Below, piece by piece: positions 1 to 9,021 of a stretch of DNA of 64,000 bases. Each line of letters begins with the position of its first letter. Position 1 is the first letter of the stretch. The notes beneath the pieces are model-generated. The model was given only the letters and a program-made list of their open reading frames with translations, had not been told where the DNA came from and made no database searches. This stretch comes from Clostridia bacterium (GTDB lineage Bacteria; Bacillota; Clostridia; Christensenellales; UBA1242), in NCBI GenBank assembly GCA_017478185.1, contig JAFVEA010000003.1, positions 101,073 through 165,072 on the forward strand, read 5' to 3'. The position numbers and the translations under genes were made by a program.

Positions 1-1592
1 ACAGCTATAACATAGTGCCTTTTAGCTATAAAAAAGATAGTTACACAAAAGTTGATGAACCAGATGAAGAGCTTGTTAAAGATTTTTCTAAAAATGTTAT
101 TATGCCAAGAGTTATGAGTGGAAGTGGACAAAAGCTTTCAAATGTTCTTGCGATGAAAAATTTAAGAAATTTAAACATAATTTCACATAATTTTGGCTCT
201 GATTTGGTGGAAAAAAGTTTTAAACAGGCAAAACAAGATATGAAAAATTTGGGGTATAGCAACAATGTTTGTGATGAAATTTTAAAACAATGTTTTCATA
301 TTTCATACAACTCACCATTAGAAGAAAAGTTAAAAGAGAAAACAGCCACAACTTTTGAACTTTTAGAAAAGGATAGCAATCTTTTTGGGGAAAAATATGA
401 TAAATATTTTAAAGAGCAAAACATAACACAGACTTATTTAAAAGCAGGAGTTTTAAAGAGAAGAAAAAATGATTTAATTCTTGCAACAAACAACTTAATT
501 GGCGAAAAAAACAAAAAGCTGTATGAAGAAGCCTTGGTTGAGCTTGAACAAATTTTTAACAAAATGCCAGAGCGTGATGAAAATTTTGAGCTTGTTTTGT
601 ATGAACTTTATTTAAGTATGTTTGGTCCAAACAAAAATTTGGAAAAGAATTCACGCATAAATGCAATAACAGATTTTATTAGAAGGGCTATTCAAAATTC
701 AGTTAAAAATGCTTTAAACAGCAATAATGACGAAATGGCGTTTGTTCCAAATTTTGATGAAGAAAAAGCAGAAGAGAATTTAGAAGAAATCATTAAGGAA
801 GAAAACAACTCAAATTTTGAAGATGAGCAAGAAAAATTGTTTAGATACAAAAATTTTGGGAAACCATTAACTGAATCTATGCAGGAGTTTGGCATCACTT
901 ATTTTGAACTCATAAATGGTATGGTTTTAAATATTGATGAGTTTTTGGAATATGCCACAACATATAATGGTGAAGTTGTTGATATAGATTTTGAAGGAAC
1001 AGACCTTAATATGGATATGTTAAGAATAAATCTAGAGCAACATAGGCTTAACCAAAAAATTCAAGATGAAGATTATCTTTTAGATTGTGAATGCGGAAAA
1101 GAAATGCTTGGAATAATTATGGAAGATGGAGAATCTTTTAATAGTTTTGAAAATAATGTTGATATGCAAAAAGATTGGATACGAAACAGCGCTATAGCAA
1201 TGAAAATAAATCAAAAATACCCTAAAAACAATATTGTTTATAAGTTTGTGAAAAATGGTTCAGACAGCACAAAAAACTTTATAAATATTGAAAGTGGATT
1301 GATGTTAGAAGGTGGGCCATTTGATAGCGTTGAGGAAGCAAAAAGGCACCAAGTTTCAAGCATAAAAGGGGACTTTGTTCTTTCTGAAAAGCAAACAAGA
1401 GTTATTTTAAATTTGGCAATAGCAACAAAAACTCCATTTGAAAACATTTTGCTTCCGCCAAATTTGAGTTTAAACAAAAATGTTTTAATGTTTGAAGCGG
1501 GCATAACAAAAGATGGCAAAGTTGTGAATCAAAAAACAAGCAAAAAACCAAACAAACCCATAAAAGAAAGAGAATTAAAAAAAGGGGAGTAA
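1..1592 (+). CDS. Unknown protein, paralog of next gene (5' end outside window)
   Basis: The reading frame is open to the left edge. A GTG at 15 is possible, but codons before it are also open, so the gene probably begins outside the window. I do not recognise the family. Residues counted from the GTG show a block shared with the next gene: an AMKNLRNLNIISHNFG stretch, then a helix ending in LGYS, a C-ILKQCFHISY segment and a TTFELL motif. The order strand, tight turn, helix, strand resembles the nucleophile-elbow region of alpha/beta hydrolases, with Asn (SHNFG) at the position the neighbour fills with Cys. The C-terminal 250 residues are acidic and have no counterpart in the neighbour. No signal peptide is visible. 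It is co-transcribed with the next gene, 4 bp away. Confidence 0.75.
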   Translation, partial: SYNIVPFSYKKDSYTKVDEPDEELVKDFSKNVIMPRVMSGSGQKLSNVLAMKNLRNLNIISHNFGSDLVEKSFKQAKQDMKNLGYSNNVCDEILKQCFHISYNSPLEEKLKEKTATTFELLEKDSNLFGEKYDKYFKEQNITQTYLKAGVLKRRKNDLILATNNLIGEKNKKLYEEALVELEQIFNKMPERDENFELVLYELYLSMFGPNKNLEKNSRINAITDFIRRAIQNSVKNALNSNNDEMAFVPNFDEEKAEENLEEIIKEENNSNFEDEQEKLFRYKNFGKPLTESMQEFGITYFELINGMVLNIDEFLEYATTYNGEVVDIDFEGTDLNMDMLRINLEQHRLNQKIQDEDYLLDCECGKEMLGIIMEDGESFNSFENNVDMQKDWIRNSAIAMKINQKYPKNNIVYKFVKNGSDSTKNFINIESGLMLEGGPFDSVEEAKRHQVSSIKGDFVLSEKQTRVILNLAIATKTPFENILLPPNLSLNKNVLMFEAGITKDGKVVNQKTSKKPNKPIKERELKKGE

Positions 1593-1596
1593 GCGG

Positions 1597-2661
1597 GTGG
1601 CAGAAAGAGAACCATTTTTTATAGGGAAAAGAGTGGAAAAAACTGAGCAAAATAAAAATGGCTTTGAGATTGTAAAGACTTCAAAATTGTCTGAAAACAA
1701 ACCCATTATTTTATGTTTAGGAGGGCAATATGTGTTATCTCCTCGAACGGCTAACGGACTTTGCAAATTTTGTTTAAACATAATGAACAAAGATGCTAAA
1801 AATAGTGATTTTGATGTTTTTTCAGTAATTTATGGAACTGATTTTGATGATATGAAAGGGAATCTTTCAAAAGATGAGATAACAGAGCTTTGTGAAAGTG
1901 TTTTTATTTCTAGAGTGAAAAATGAGAATAACCAAAAATTAAGCACAGAACAAGCAATGAAAAATATGAGACAAGTTAACATTTTATCTCATTGTTATGG
2001 GCAAATTGCGCTTAACCAAATTGTGGATGAAGCAGAGCAAAGAATGGAAAGTTTGGGGTATAGCAAAAAAGAGTGTAAAAACATTTTAAGCCAGTGTTTT
2101 AATATTTCTTATGCTCCACAAATTGATAGCCGAAACGATTATATCACCACTTTTGAATTTATGTCTTTAAAAGATAGTGTTTTTAACAAAAATTATGAAA
2201 GTTTTTATACGCAAAAAATGGGAAAACCTCCTCAATTTTTGGGCGCGGGAGAACTTTTGGTGGATGATGAAAAAAATATATTAACATTTATAACAAACAG
2301 TTTTTTGGGTGAAGATGAAAAGCTTTTGGGCACTGATGAGCATATGATAACAACGCTTAAAAGAGATGAAAATTTTGAACTTGTTGAGGATTGGAAAAAC
2401 GAGCAAAATAGAACAAAGGCATTAAAAAACCCAAGAACAAACATAATTTCAATGAGTTTGGGATTTGCGATGAATTTGGCGGTTGAAAATTCAATAAAAA
2501 ATCAAAAAAATGATGTGTTTTTGCCACTATTTCAGCCACAAAAGCTAAAATCTTTTATAAAACCTTTTGTTGATGAACAAAACAAAATGCCATTTGAGAA
2601 AAAACAAAAAAACTTATATGACCAAAAAGCAAAAAATGACCAAAAAATAAAAGCGTTATAA
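1597..2661 (+). CDS. Unknown protein, possible alpha/beta-hydrolase-like fold
   Basis: 354 residues with a GTG start; the AAAGGGGAG ribosome site overlaps the stop of the upstream paralog. The order of segments resembles an alpha/beta hydrolase: strand PIILCLGG (about residue 36), strand DVFSVIYGTD (about 73), then VNILSHCYG (about 128-136) as a possible elbow with Cys, a helix to LGYS, and strand NILSQCFNISYAP. A later TNIISMSLGFAMNLAVENSIKN segment is shared with the first gene. The C-terminus is Lys/Gln-rich. No named family is recognised, and the fold assignment is inference from pattern only. The unit ends at a symmetrical terminator shared with the converging HD gene. Confidence 0.75.
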   Translation: MAEREPFFIGKRVEKTEQNKNGFEIVKTSKLSENKPIILCLGGQYVLSPRTANGLCKFCLNIMNKDAKNSDFDVFSVIYGTDFDDMKGNLSKDEITELCESVFISRVKNENNQKLSTEQAMKNMRQVNILSHCYGQIALNQIVDEAEQRMESLGYSKKECKNILSQCFNISYAPQIDSRNDYITTFEFMSLKDSVFNKNYESFYTQKMGKPPQFLGAGELLVDDEKNILTFITNSFLGEDEKLLGTDEHMITTLKRDENFELVEDWKNEQNRTKALKNPRTNIISMSLGFAMNLAVENSIKNQKNDVFLPLFQPQKLKSFIKPFVDEQNKMPFEKKQKNLYDQKAKNDQKIKAL

Positions 2662-2690
2662 AAAAAGATTAAGTTAACTTAATCTTTTTT
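2661..2690. terminator. Bidirectional intrinsic terminator
   Basis: Near-perfect palindrome: A6, a GATTAAG stem with TTAA at the centre, CTTAATC, then T6. It lies exactly between two converging genes and overlaps the stop codon of the minus-strand gene, so it can end both transcripts. Confidence 0.9.
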
Positions 2691-3471
2691 AGTTTCCGCC
2701 TTCAGCCAGTTTTTTGATTTCATCGTGTTTTGCAACTTCTTGAGCTAAATCTCGTTTTAAAGTCCAACATTCTTTATATAAAAGCTTATCATCTTCTTCG
2801 TTTAAATTTGAGTGATAAACATCATAAATTGTGTTTATATATTTTCTTGCAAGCAAATCTCTCTTTAAAATATTGTGCTCAATCACATAAGTTCTAGACA
2901 AAAATTGCAAAATTCTATCAAGTTTTGTGTGAATAACTGTTCCATGCAAATTTTGCCTTAACCTAAATTTTGCCAAAACTGCTGGAGTAACTCCGTCAGC
3001 ATTAAGCCACAATCTTTGAAGACCGGTTGCGGTGTATTGCAAATTGCTGTAGCAGTCAGCATCTCTTAAAATTGGCATAAATTTGTTCATTTTTTCTTCT
3101 TTTCCAGTATATGGGTCAGTGTGATAAGCAATAAGTTTTAAAGCTAAATTTTGCTCTTGTTTTGTTTTAAAGAATCTTTTAATCCAACCAGTTTCCAAAA
3201 ACTCAACACCCAAAAGTTCGTGAGGGCGTGTTTTTGTGTCTGAAAAATTTGCATATTTTTTCCATTGAATCATTCTTCCAATGTCGTGCAAAAGTCCAAC
3301 GGTGTAGATAAAAACTCTTTCTTTTTCATTAAAATATTTTGAGCTTGCAAGCGAAAAACAACAATTTGCTGTGTCCAGACCGTGAACAAATCTCCTTAGT
3401 ATGTTTGGGTCATTTAAGTTAAATTCTTTGCAAAGGTCAAAGAAATTTTGATTTATTGTGCTTATATCCAT
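2689..3471 (-). CDS. HD-domain phosphohydrolase
   Basis: 260 residues. The HD metal-site pattern is visible: His30 (RRFVHGLDTA), His62-Asp63 (LLHDIGRM), His84 (RPHELLG), His117 (AYHTDP) and Asp137/Asp139 (RDADC). Such proteins hydrolyse phosphate esters, often nucleotides, using bound metal; the substrate cannot be read here. It is cytosolic, with no membrane segment. The start is ATG with AGGAG 7 nt upstream. It lies 45 bp downstream of clpX on the same strand and may be the last gene of the tig-clp transcription unit. Confidence 0.85.
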   Translation of the reverse strand: MDISTINQNFFDLCKEFNLNDPNILRRFVHGLDTANCCFSLASSKYFNEKERVFIYTVGLLHDIGRMIQWKKYANFSDTKTRPHELLGVEFLETGWIKRFFKTKQEQNLALKLIAYHTDPYTGKEEKMNKFMPILRDADCYSNLQYTATGLQRLWLNADGVTPAVLAKFRLRQNLHGTVIHTKLDRILQFLSRTYVIEHNILKRDLLARKYINTIYDVYHSNLNEEDDKLLYKECWTLKRDLAQEVAKHDEIKKLAEGGN

Positions 3472-3516
3472 TTTTTTCTCCTATTTTTAATAGGATAGCA
3501 AAAAAAACACAAAAAA

Positions 3517-4740
3517 TCAACTAACTGCGCTAATTTCTGTTTTGTTATTTTGATTTAAGTTTTTTATTTGATTTTCATTTATTACAATTTTGGTATTTTT
3601 TTGAGAGGGCAAGTTAAACATAATGTCAAGCATACTAACTTCAAGTATGCTTCTAAGCCCTCTTGCTCCCATTTTTAGTTCAAGAGCTTTTTGTGCAATT
3701 TGTTTTAATGCATTTTCATCAAACTCTAGGTCTATTCCGTCAAGCTTAAAAATGGTTTTATATTGCGATATTAAAGAATTTTTTGGAGTGGTTAAAATAT
3801 CTATAAGGGTTTTTTCATCCAAGTTTTCAAGTTCGATAACAACTGGAAGTCTGCCAACAAATTCTGGAATAAGCCCAAATTCAATCAAATCATTTGGTGT
3901 TATTGTTTCATTTTGTTTATAATCTATTTTTTGTATGTTATTTTTTAAAGAAAACCCAACAGAGGAGCGTTTTGTTCTGTTTTTTATAATGCTTGCTAAG
4001 TTTACAAAAGCTCCGCCACAAATAAACAAAATATTTGATGTGTTAATTTCAACAGTTTCTTGATTTGGGTGTTTTCTTGTTCCGTTTGGGCTAATATTTA
4101 CTTTTGTCCCTTCCAAAATTTTTAAAAGTGCTTGTTGAACGCCTTCACCACTAACATCACGAGTCAAGTTTCTGTTTTCACTTCTTTTTGCAATTTTGTC
4201 TATTTCATCAATATAAACAATTCCAATTTCAGCTTTTTTGATGTCATAATCAGCATTTATAAAAAGTTTAGACAAAATGCTTTCAACATCATCCCCAACA
4301 TATCCTGCTTCAGTTAAAGTTGTTGCATCAACACAAACAAAAGGAACTTTTAAAATTCTTGCAAGTGTTTTTGCAATAAGAGTTTTTCCAACTCCAGTTG
4401 GACCAATTAACAAAACATTGCTTTTATCTAATTCAACTTTGTTTTCAATGCTTGATAAATTATAGTTAATTCTCTTATAGTGATTATAAACAGCAACAGC
4501 CATTGTTTTTTTGGCTTTGTCTTGCCCAATAATATATTTATCCAGCTGATTTTTTATTTCAAGCGGGGTGGGGAGCTTGAATTTTTGCTTATTGTTTTTT
4601 TGTTCTTGTTCTTTTAATATTTCTGTGCAAATATCAATGCAATTGTTGCAAATATATGAAGTGCCATCTGGGCTTGCAACCAATTTTTTAACTTCACTTT
4701 GATTTTTTCCGCAAAACGAACAAAATGTTTCTGTTTCCAT
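3517..4740 (-). CDS. clpX: ATP-dependent Clp protease ATPase subunit ClpX
   Basis: 407 residues, slightly short for ClpX. The N-terminal zinc-binding domain has Cys7, Cys10, Cys31 and Cys34. Walker A is GPTGVGKT (113-120) and Walker B is VYIDEID (175-181). Sensor and C-terminal AAA+ helices follow ([25 protein letters not shown]). ClpX unfolds substrates and feeds them to ClpP. The ClpP-contacting loop reads VGF rather than the usual IGF. The start is ATG preceded by AAAGGA. It lies 13 bp after clpP, the usual tig-clpP-clpX order. Confidence 0.97.
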   Translation of the reverse strand: METETFCSFCGKNQSEVKKLVASPDGTSYICNNCIDICTEILKEQEQKNNKQKFKLPTPLEIKNQLDKYIIGQDKAKKTMAVAVYNHYKRINYNLSSIENKVELDKSNVLLIGPTGVGKTLIAKTLARILKVPFVCVDATTLTEAGYVGDDVESILSKLFINADYDIKKAEIGIVYIDEIDKIAKRSENRNLTRDVSGEGVQQALLKILEGTKVNISPNGTRKHPNQETVEINTSNILFICGGAFVNLASIIKNRTKRSSVGFSLKNNIQKIDYKQNETITPNDLIEFGLIPEFVGRLPVVIELENLDEKTLIDILTTPKNSLISQYKTIFKLDGIDLEFDENALKQIAQKALELKMGARGLRSILEVSMLDIMFNLPSQKNTKIVINENQIKNLNQNNKTEISAVS

Positions 4741-4753
4741 TTTTTTATTCCTT

Positions 4754-5338
4754 TTAAACTATAGATTTACTTAAAACTTTGTCACAAATTCCATATAAAA
4801 CAGCTTTTTCAGCATCCATATAATTATCGCGTTCAATATCTTTTAAAATTTGTTTTTTGTCTTTGTTGCAAAATTTTGCAAGCAGTTCAGCGTAGGTGTT
4901 TTTATCTTTTTGTCCTTCTTTTAAATAAATTTCTATTTCTGTGATTTGCCCCTTAACGCCACCCCAAGGTTGATGAATCATAACTTTGCTGTGTGGCAAA
5001 ATAAATCTTTTTCCTTTTTCGCCACTGGCTAAAAGTAGGGCAGCAGCTGACGCACAAAGCCCAATGCAAATTGTTGAAACAGGGCATTTAATTAAGTTTA
5101 TTGTGTCAACAATTGCAAGCCCAGATTGTGAAACCCCTCCAGGTGAGTTTATATAAAGAAAAATATCTTTTGAGCTGTCTTTACTTTCCAAAAACAATAA
5201 TTCAGCAATAACAGTGCTTGCCAAATCATCATTTATTTCGCCACTAACAAAAATTATTCTATCTTCTAAAAGTCTGGAATAAATATCATAGCTTTTTTCA
5301 CTCCCGTTTGTTTTATCAGTTACAGTTGGAATTAACAT
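4754..5338 (-). CDS. clpP: ATP-dependent Clp protease proteolytic subunit ClpP
   Basis: 194 residues starting [10 protein letters not shown], with AAAGGAG 5 nt before the ATG. The longer open frame upstream is antiregister translation of the tig tail and was rejected. The catalytic triad is visible: Ser97 (LCASAAA), His122 (MIHQP) and Asp171 (IERDNY), the same numbering as mature E. coli ClpP. The residues after the Ser are AA rather than the common MG or MA. ClpP forms the 14-subunit chamber that degrades proteins delivered by ClpX. Its transcription must pass, or start after, a terminator hairpin 22 bp upstream. Confidence 0.96.
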   Translation of the reverse strand: MLIPTVTDKTNGSEKSYDIYSRLLEDRIIFVSGEINDDLASTVIAELLFLESKDSSKDIFLYINSPGGVSQSGLAIVDTINLIKCPVSTICIGLCASAAALLLASGEKGKRFILPHSKVMIHQPWGGVKGQITEIEIYLKEGQKDKNTYAELLAKFCNKDKKQILKDIERDNYMDAEKAVLYGICDKVLSKSIV

Positions 5339-5356
5339 AAAATCTCCTTTTAAACA

Positions 5357-5385
5357 AAAAGAATCGCCCATTTTGAACGATTCTA
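5357..5385 (-). terminator. Terminator between tig and clpP
   Basis: After the tig stop the minus strand reads AGAATCG, an 11 nt loop, CGATTCT, then TTTTG: a 7 bp stem with a short T-run. It probably lowers clpP-clpX transcription relative to tig rather than ending it, because only about 22 bp separate it from the clpP start. Confidence 0.65.
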
Positions 5386-5402
5386 ATTCATTATCCTTAA
5401 AA

Positions 5403-6800
5403 TTATTTGTTGCAGTTGCAGTCATCGCCACAATCGCAGTCATCGCCACATTCACAATCATCACCGCAATCACAGTGACCGTCGTGGCAAGAACATTCGC
5501 TTTTTGCTTCAACAGTTTCAATTTTGTTGTTTGACTTTAAAAAAGCAACCAGCTTATCCATTAGTATATCACTATAAAGTCTGTCCATTGCATGAGAATT
5601 TGTGTCTTTTTTGACTTGTTCTAGCGTTTTATTTTGAATTTTGGCAATTTCTTCCAATTTCTTGTTTGCTTCATCTGTTGAAACAGATAGATTTTCAGCT
5701 TTAACCAAAGCTTCCAAAACAAGTTTTGTTTTTGTAACATGTTCAGCATCTTTCATTCTATCTTGTCTTAGCTTTTCAACTGTTTGGTTTGTGTATTTTG
5801 CATAGTCAGCTAAGTTTAAACCTTGATAAGCAAGTCTATATTCAAGGTCTTTCATAATGTTATCCAAATTTTCTTGAACTAAAACAGGAGGAAGCTGAAC
5901 TTCAGATTTTTCTATAATTTCTTTTAAGATTGAATCTTCTTCAACTTGTTTGTTTTGATGTTCTAGGTCATATTTTATTTGAGCTTCAACATCTTTTTTA
6001 TATTCTTCAAGATTTTTATAATCTCCCATAGCTTTTGCAAATTCGTCGTTAATTTCTGGAACAACTTTTTCGTTAACGCTTTTAATTGTGCATTTAAATA
6101 ATGCTTTCTTTCCAGCAAGCTCTTTTGCTCCATAATCTTTTGGGAAGGTTACATTAACATCAACCTTGTCTCCCTTTTTGTGACCAACAAGTTGGTCTTC
6201 AAAGTTGTCTATAAATGATTTTGAACCAAGTTCAAGTTTGTGGTTTTCAGCTTTTCCGCCATCAAACTCAACGCCATCAATTGAGCCAACAAAGTCTATA
6301 ACAACAATGTCGCCATTTTCAGAAACTTTTCCGTCAACAGGTCTGTCAGTTGTTTTGTGGATTTGTGCGTGTTTAAGTTCTTCATCAAGCATTTTTTCAC
6401 TATATTTTTTCACTGGAACTTTTATGGTTGTGTCTTTATATTTTGCAAGCTTAACAGGAGGAACAACTTCTGTTGTTATTGTTAATTCAAGCCCTTTGTC
6501 ATCAACTTTGTCAACATTTAAGTTTGGTGAGCCAACTGGGTCAAAATCTTTGTTTTCTGCTATTGCCTTTCTAAAGCCATCGTTTGCAACTTCTGTTATA
6601 GCATCTTCCCAAAAAACAGTGTTTCCATAGTTTTGTTCAATAATCTTTTGAGGAACTTTGCCTTTTCTAAAACCTTGCAAAGTGTATTTTCCTTTTTGTT
6701 CTTCATAAACTTTTTCAACTGCCTTTTTCCATTCTTGAGCGTTGATTGAAATTTTTAGTTCTTGTGTTAATTCTGATTTTTTTATTATTTTATATTCCAT
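5403..6800 (-). CDS. tig: Trigger factor with Cys/Asp-rich C-terminal tail
   Basis: 465 residues. Ribosome-bound chaperone and peptidyl-prolyl isomerase. The N-terminal ribosome-binding signature GFRKGKVPQ is at about 43-51, the FKBP-type domain at about 150-245 (VVIDFVGSIDG...FEDQLVGHKKGD), and the helical chaperone arms follow. Unusual feature: the last 32 residues (434-465) hold 10 Cys, 2 His and 9 Asp, including three C-x-C-G-D-D units, absent from typical trigger factors. The tail looks like a metal-binding appendage. The start is ATG with AAAAGGA. The gene is 12 bp after a small membrane-protein gene and is probably driven by the promoter at 7543-7571. Confidence 0.96.
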   Translation of the reverse strand: MEYKIIKKSELTQELKISINAQEWKKAVEKVYEEQKGKYTLQGFRKGKVPQKIIEQNYGNTVFWEDAITEVANDGFRKAIAENKDFDPVGSPNLNVDKVDDKGLELTITTEVVPPVKLAKYKDTTIKVPVKKYSEKMLDEELKHAQIHKTTDRPVDGKVSENGDIVVIDFVGSIDGVEFDGGKAENHKLELGSKSFIDNFEDQLVGHKKGDKVDVNVTFPKDYGAKELAGKKALFKCTIKSVNEKVVPEINDEFAKAMGDYKNLEEYKKDVEAQIKYDLEHQNKQVEEDSILKEIIEKSEVQLPPVLVQENLDNIMKDLEYRLAYQGLNLADYAKYTNQTVEKLRQDRMKDAEHVTKTKLVLEALVKAENLSVSTDEANKKLEEIAKIQNKTLEQVKKDTNSHAMDRLYSDILMDKLVAFLKSNNKIETVEAKSECSCHDGHCDCGDDCECGDDCDCGDDCNCNK

Positions 6801-6812
6801 AATTTTTTCCTT

Positions 6813-7196
6813 TTAAATAATTTTTGCGCAAATTAAAAATAAGAAGATTGAAATTCCTGTTAGGGCTAAAAAGGTGTAGGGAGCAAGTGAGTGATTAAAT
6901 CTGGCATTTTTTAGTTGCCTTCTTTCTTTCCTTGAATATTCGAAATCTTTTACTGCGTCTTCATTTCCCATTTCTTCAGCATAGCGATATGCCTCTTGGT
7001 TTTTTTGGTCTTCAATTGCATTTTTATATAACTTATATTTAAAAAAACTTACAACAGTTAACCAAAAAAATATAACAGATAGCCCCAAACTTCCAATGAT
7101 TGCAAAGGCATCGGCAACTTGAATTAAACAAAATGAAACTATCGTTATCAAGATAAGTGAGCAAAAGATTATAAAACTTGGTGATTTAAAGTTCAT
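6813..7196 (-). CDS. Small membrane protein, unknown function
   Basis: 127 residues. Two hydrophobic segments lie at the N-terminus (IIFCSLILITIVSFCLI, IIGSLGLSVIFFWLTVVSFF), a charged stretch of about 45 residues (EDQKNQEAYRYAEEMGN...RKERRQLKN) follows, and a C-terminal segment ends LFLICAKII. This predicts three membrane spans with a charged loop. No family is recognised. It sits 9 bp after the next upstream membrane gene and 12 bp before tig, so the three are probably co-transcribed. Confidence 0.7.
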   Translation of the reverse strand: MNFKSPSFIIFCSLILITIVSFCLIQVADAFAIIGSLGLSVIFFWLTVVSFFKYKLYKNAIEDQKNQEAYRYAEEMGNEDAVKDFEYSRKERRQLKNARFNHSLAPYTFLALTGISIFLFLICAKII

Positions 7197-7205
7197 AATT
7201 ATCTC

Positions 7206-7517
7206 CTAAAACAGGCTGGTTATTATCACAAAAACAATAATAACCGATGCAATAACTTGAAGAATCAAAAACATTATGTTTCTTCTGCTTCTAGCATAAC
7301 TTAAACCGGTGAAAATTGCTAGCAAATATGCCAAAATGTTTGCAACACAAATAAGTGATGATGACACACCGTTTTTGAAAGAAAGCCCAGGAAGGCTCAT
7401 ACCAAAATGTCCATTTTGAATCCATGCAACAATCCCAGCGATTAAAATAGCAGTTGCTATTAAAATTGTTACAACAAATCCAATCAAGTTTAATGGTCTT
7501 TTTCGCTCCAAAGCCAT
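7206..7517 (-). CDS. Small membrane protein, unknown function
   Basis: 103 residues from the ATG at 7515-7517 (MALERKRPLN), chosen because AAGGAGGA lies about 8 nt upstream and a promoter is just beyond. Three hydrophobic segments are visible (LIGFVVTILIATAILIAGIVAW, SSLICVANILAYLLAIFTGL, IMFLILQVIASVIIVFVII). The family is unrecognised. It is the first gene of a probable operon leading to tig and the clp genes. Confidence 0.75.
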   Translation of the reverse strand: MALERKRPLNLIGFVVTILIATAILIAGIVAWIQNGHFGMSLPGLSFKNGVSSSLICVANILAYLLAIFTGLSYARSRRNIMFLILQVIASVIIVFVIITSLF

Positions 7518-7542
7518 AATAACAATCCTCCTTATTTGTATA

Positions 7543-7571
7543 ATTATACACGCTATGAGCAAAAAAATCAA
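7543..7571 (-). promoter_or_regulatory. Promoter for the small-membrane-gene/tig operon
   Basis: -35 TTGATT, 17 bp spacer, -10 TATAAT on the minus strand, 26 nt before the ATG at 7517 and just upstream of a strong AAGGAGGA ribosome site. Confidence 0.85.
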
Positions 7572-7598
7572 TCATTTTCTGTTATACTTTTTTAAAGC

Positions 7599-8516
7599 TT
7601 AAGAAATAGGCTTTAATTTTTTTAATATATCTTCAAAATAAGAAGGCAGATTTGTTTCAAACTCCATTGTTTTTAAAGTTCTTGGATGAGAAAATTTGAT
7701 GCGTTTTGAGTGAAGAAGTTGCCCGATGTGTCCAAACTTTTCTCCACTGCCATAAACTGGGTCACAAACAATAGGGTGGCCAATATGTTTTGCGTGCACT
7801 CTTATTTGGTGGGTTCTGCCTGTTTTTAAAACCCACTCCATAAGGGTGTAACCAGAATATCTTTTCAAAACCTTATAGGTTGAAATTGCAAGTCTGCCTT
7901 CGCCGTCATTTAAAACATCCATTTTTTTGCGGTCTTTTTTGCTTCTGCCAATATAGTTTTCAATAATCCCTTCATCTTTTTTAACATTTCCACAAACCAA
8001 AGCCCAATAACATCGTAGGCAAGTTTTTTCTGATATTTGTTTTGCTAGGCTCTTGTGTGCAAAATCATTTTTTGCAACAAGCATAAGGCCTGAGGTGTCT
8101 TTGTCAAGCCTATGAACAATTCCTGGCCTTAGCTCTCCATTTATGCCACTCAAGTTTTTTATTGAACCCAAAAGGGCATTAACAAGTGTTCCAGAATGAA
8201 CACTGCTAGCTGGGTGAACAACCATTCCTTGAGCTTTGTTTAAAACCAAAAGGTCATCATCTTCAAAAACAATGTCAAGAGGGATTTTTTCGGGCAACAA
8301 GTCTGTTTTTATGGGGTCAAAAAGGGTTATAACAACTTTTTGATTTTCCTTTAATTTAAAACCACACTTAACAGCTTTTTGGTCAACCAAAACTTGATTT
8401 TTTTCAATTAAGTTTTGTATATGATTTCTTGAAGTGTTTTCAAGTTTAGACATCAAAAACATATCTAATCTTTTTTTGCTATCTTCTTTTTTAACTAAAA
8501 ATTCTTTTGTTTCCAA
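7599..8516 (-). CDS. rluD: RluD-family 23S rRNA pseudouridine synthase
   Basis: 305 residues. An N-terminal S4 RNA-binding domain (KRLDMFLMSKL...RNHIQNLIEKNQVLVD) is followed by the catalytic domain with HRLDKDTSG at 135-143; Asp138 is the catalytic residue. The family isomerises uridines in 23S rRNA, but RluD cannot be told apart from related RluA-type enzymes by reading alone. The start is TTG with AAAGGA about 8 nt upstream. It begins 1 nt after the lspA stop, the usual lspA-rluD pair in Bacillota. Confidence 0.93.
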   Translation of the reverse strand: METKEFLVKKEDSKKRLDMFLMSKLENTSRNHIQNLIEKNQVLVDQKAVKCGFKLKENQKVVITLFDPIKTDLLPEKIPLDIVFEDDDLLVLNKAQGMVVHPASSVHSGTLVNALLGSIKNLSGINGELRPGIVHRLDKDTSGLMLVAKNDFAHKSLAKQISEKTCLRCYWALVCGNVKKDEGIIENYIGRSKKDRKKMDVLNDGEGRLAISTYKVLKRYSGYTLMEWVLKTGRTHQIRVHAKHIGHPIVCDPVYGSGEKFGHIGQLLHSKRIKFSHPRTLKTMEFETNLPSYFEDILKKLKPIS

Positions 8517-8517
8517 T

Positions 8518-9021
8518 TTATTTTCCTTTTTTGTTTTTTAGGTTAGATTTTTCTTTATATGAAAAGAACAAGAGCCAAACAATTAAACATATAACTCCAA
8601 TTGTTAAAGCGCTGTCAGCAATGTTAAAAACGGCAAAATTCATAAACTGAAGTGAAATAAAATCTCTAACATAGCCCAAAAATATGCGGTCAACAACATT
8701 TCCTATAATTCCACCAACCATAAGTGATGCGCCCACAAAAAACCAAGCATTTAGATTTGATTTTTTGGCTAAAAGGCTATACAAAACAATTAACACGCTA
8801 ACAATTATTCCAAGGATTATAAAAACAATTTGCGCTGCTTTCGAGCCAGCAAACATAGAAAAACTTGCACCAGTGTTATGAAAGCTTTCGATTGCAAAAA
8901 CTCCTTTTATGCCTTCTTGAAAAACAACTCCGTCTGTGATTTTTTTTGTTATTAAGTCAATTATAATAACAAAAATTGCAATTAAATACCATAAAAAATT
9001 TAAGTTTATTTTTTTATTCAT
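8518..9021 (-). CDS. lspA: Lipoprotein signal peptidase (signal peptidase II)
   Basis: 167 residues from the second ATG (MNKKINLN), better spaced from AGGAT than the ATG two codons earlier. Four membrane segments are visible. The aspartyl protease residues are in GNVVDRI and FNIADSA, and the NTGASFS motif is present. It removes signal peptides from prolipoproteins after lipidation; substrates in this window include the lipoproteins at 9689, 16687 and 20981. It overlaps the sepF stop by a few bases and is followed at once by rluD, so sepF-lspA-rluD form one operon. Confidence 0.95.
   Translation of the reverse strand: MNKKINLNFLWYLIAIFVIIIDLITKKITDGVVFQEGIKGVFAIESFHNTGASFSMFAGSKAAQIVFIILGIIVSVLIVLYSLLAKKSNLNAWFFVGASLMVGGIIGNVVDRIFLGYVRDFISLQFMNFAVFNIADSALTIGVICLIVWLLFFSYKEKSNLKNKKGK

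Noticed and set aside
5403..5500. CRISPR-like 18 bp repeats
   Set aside because: The repeats encode the C-x-C-G-D-D units at the end of tig, with no spacers of the right kind.
5339..5521. N-terminal extension of ClpP by 61 residues
   Set aside because: It reads the trigger-factor tail in another frame and passes through a terminator; the ATG at 5338 has a good ribosome site and gives the standard ClpP length and numbering.
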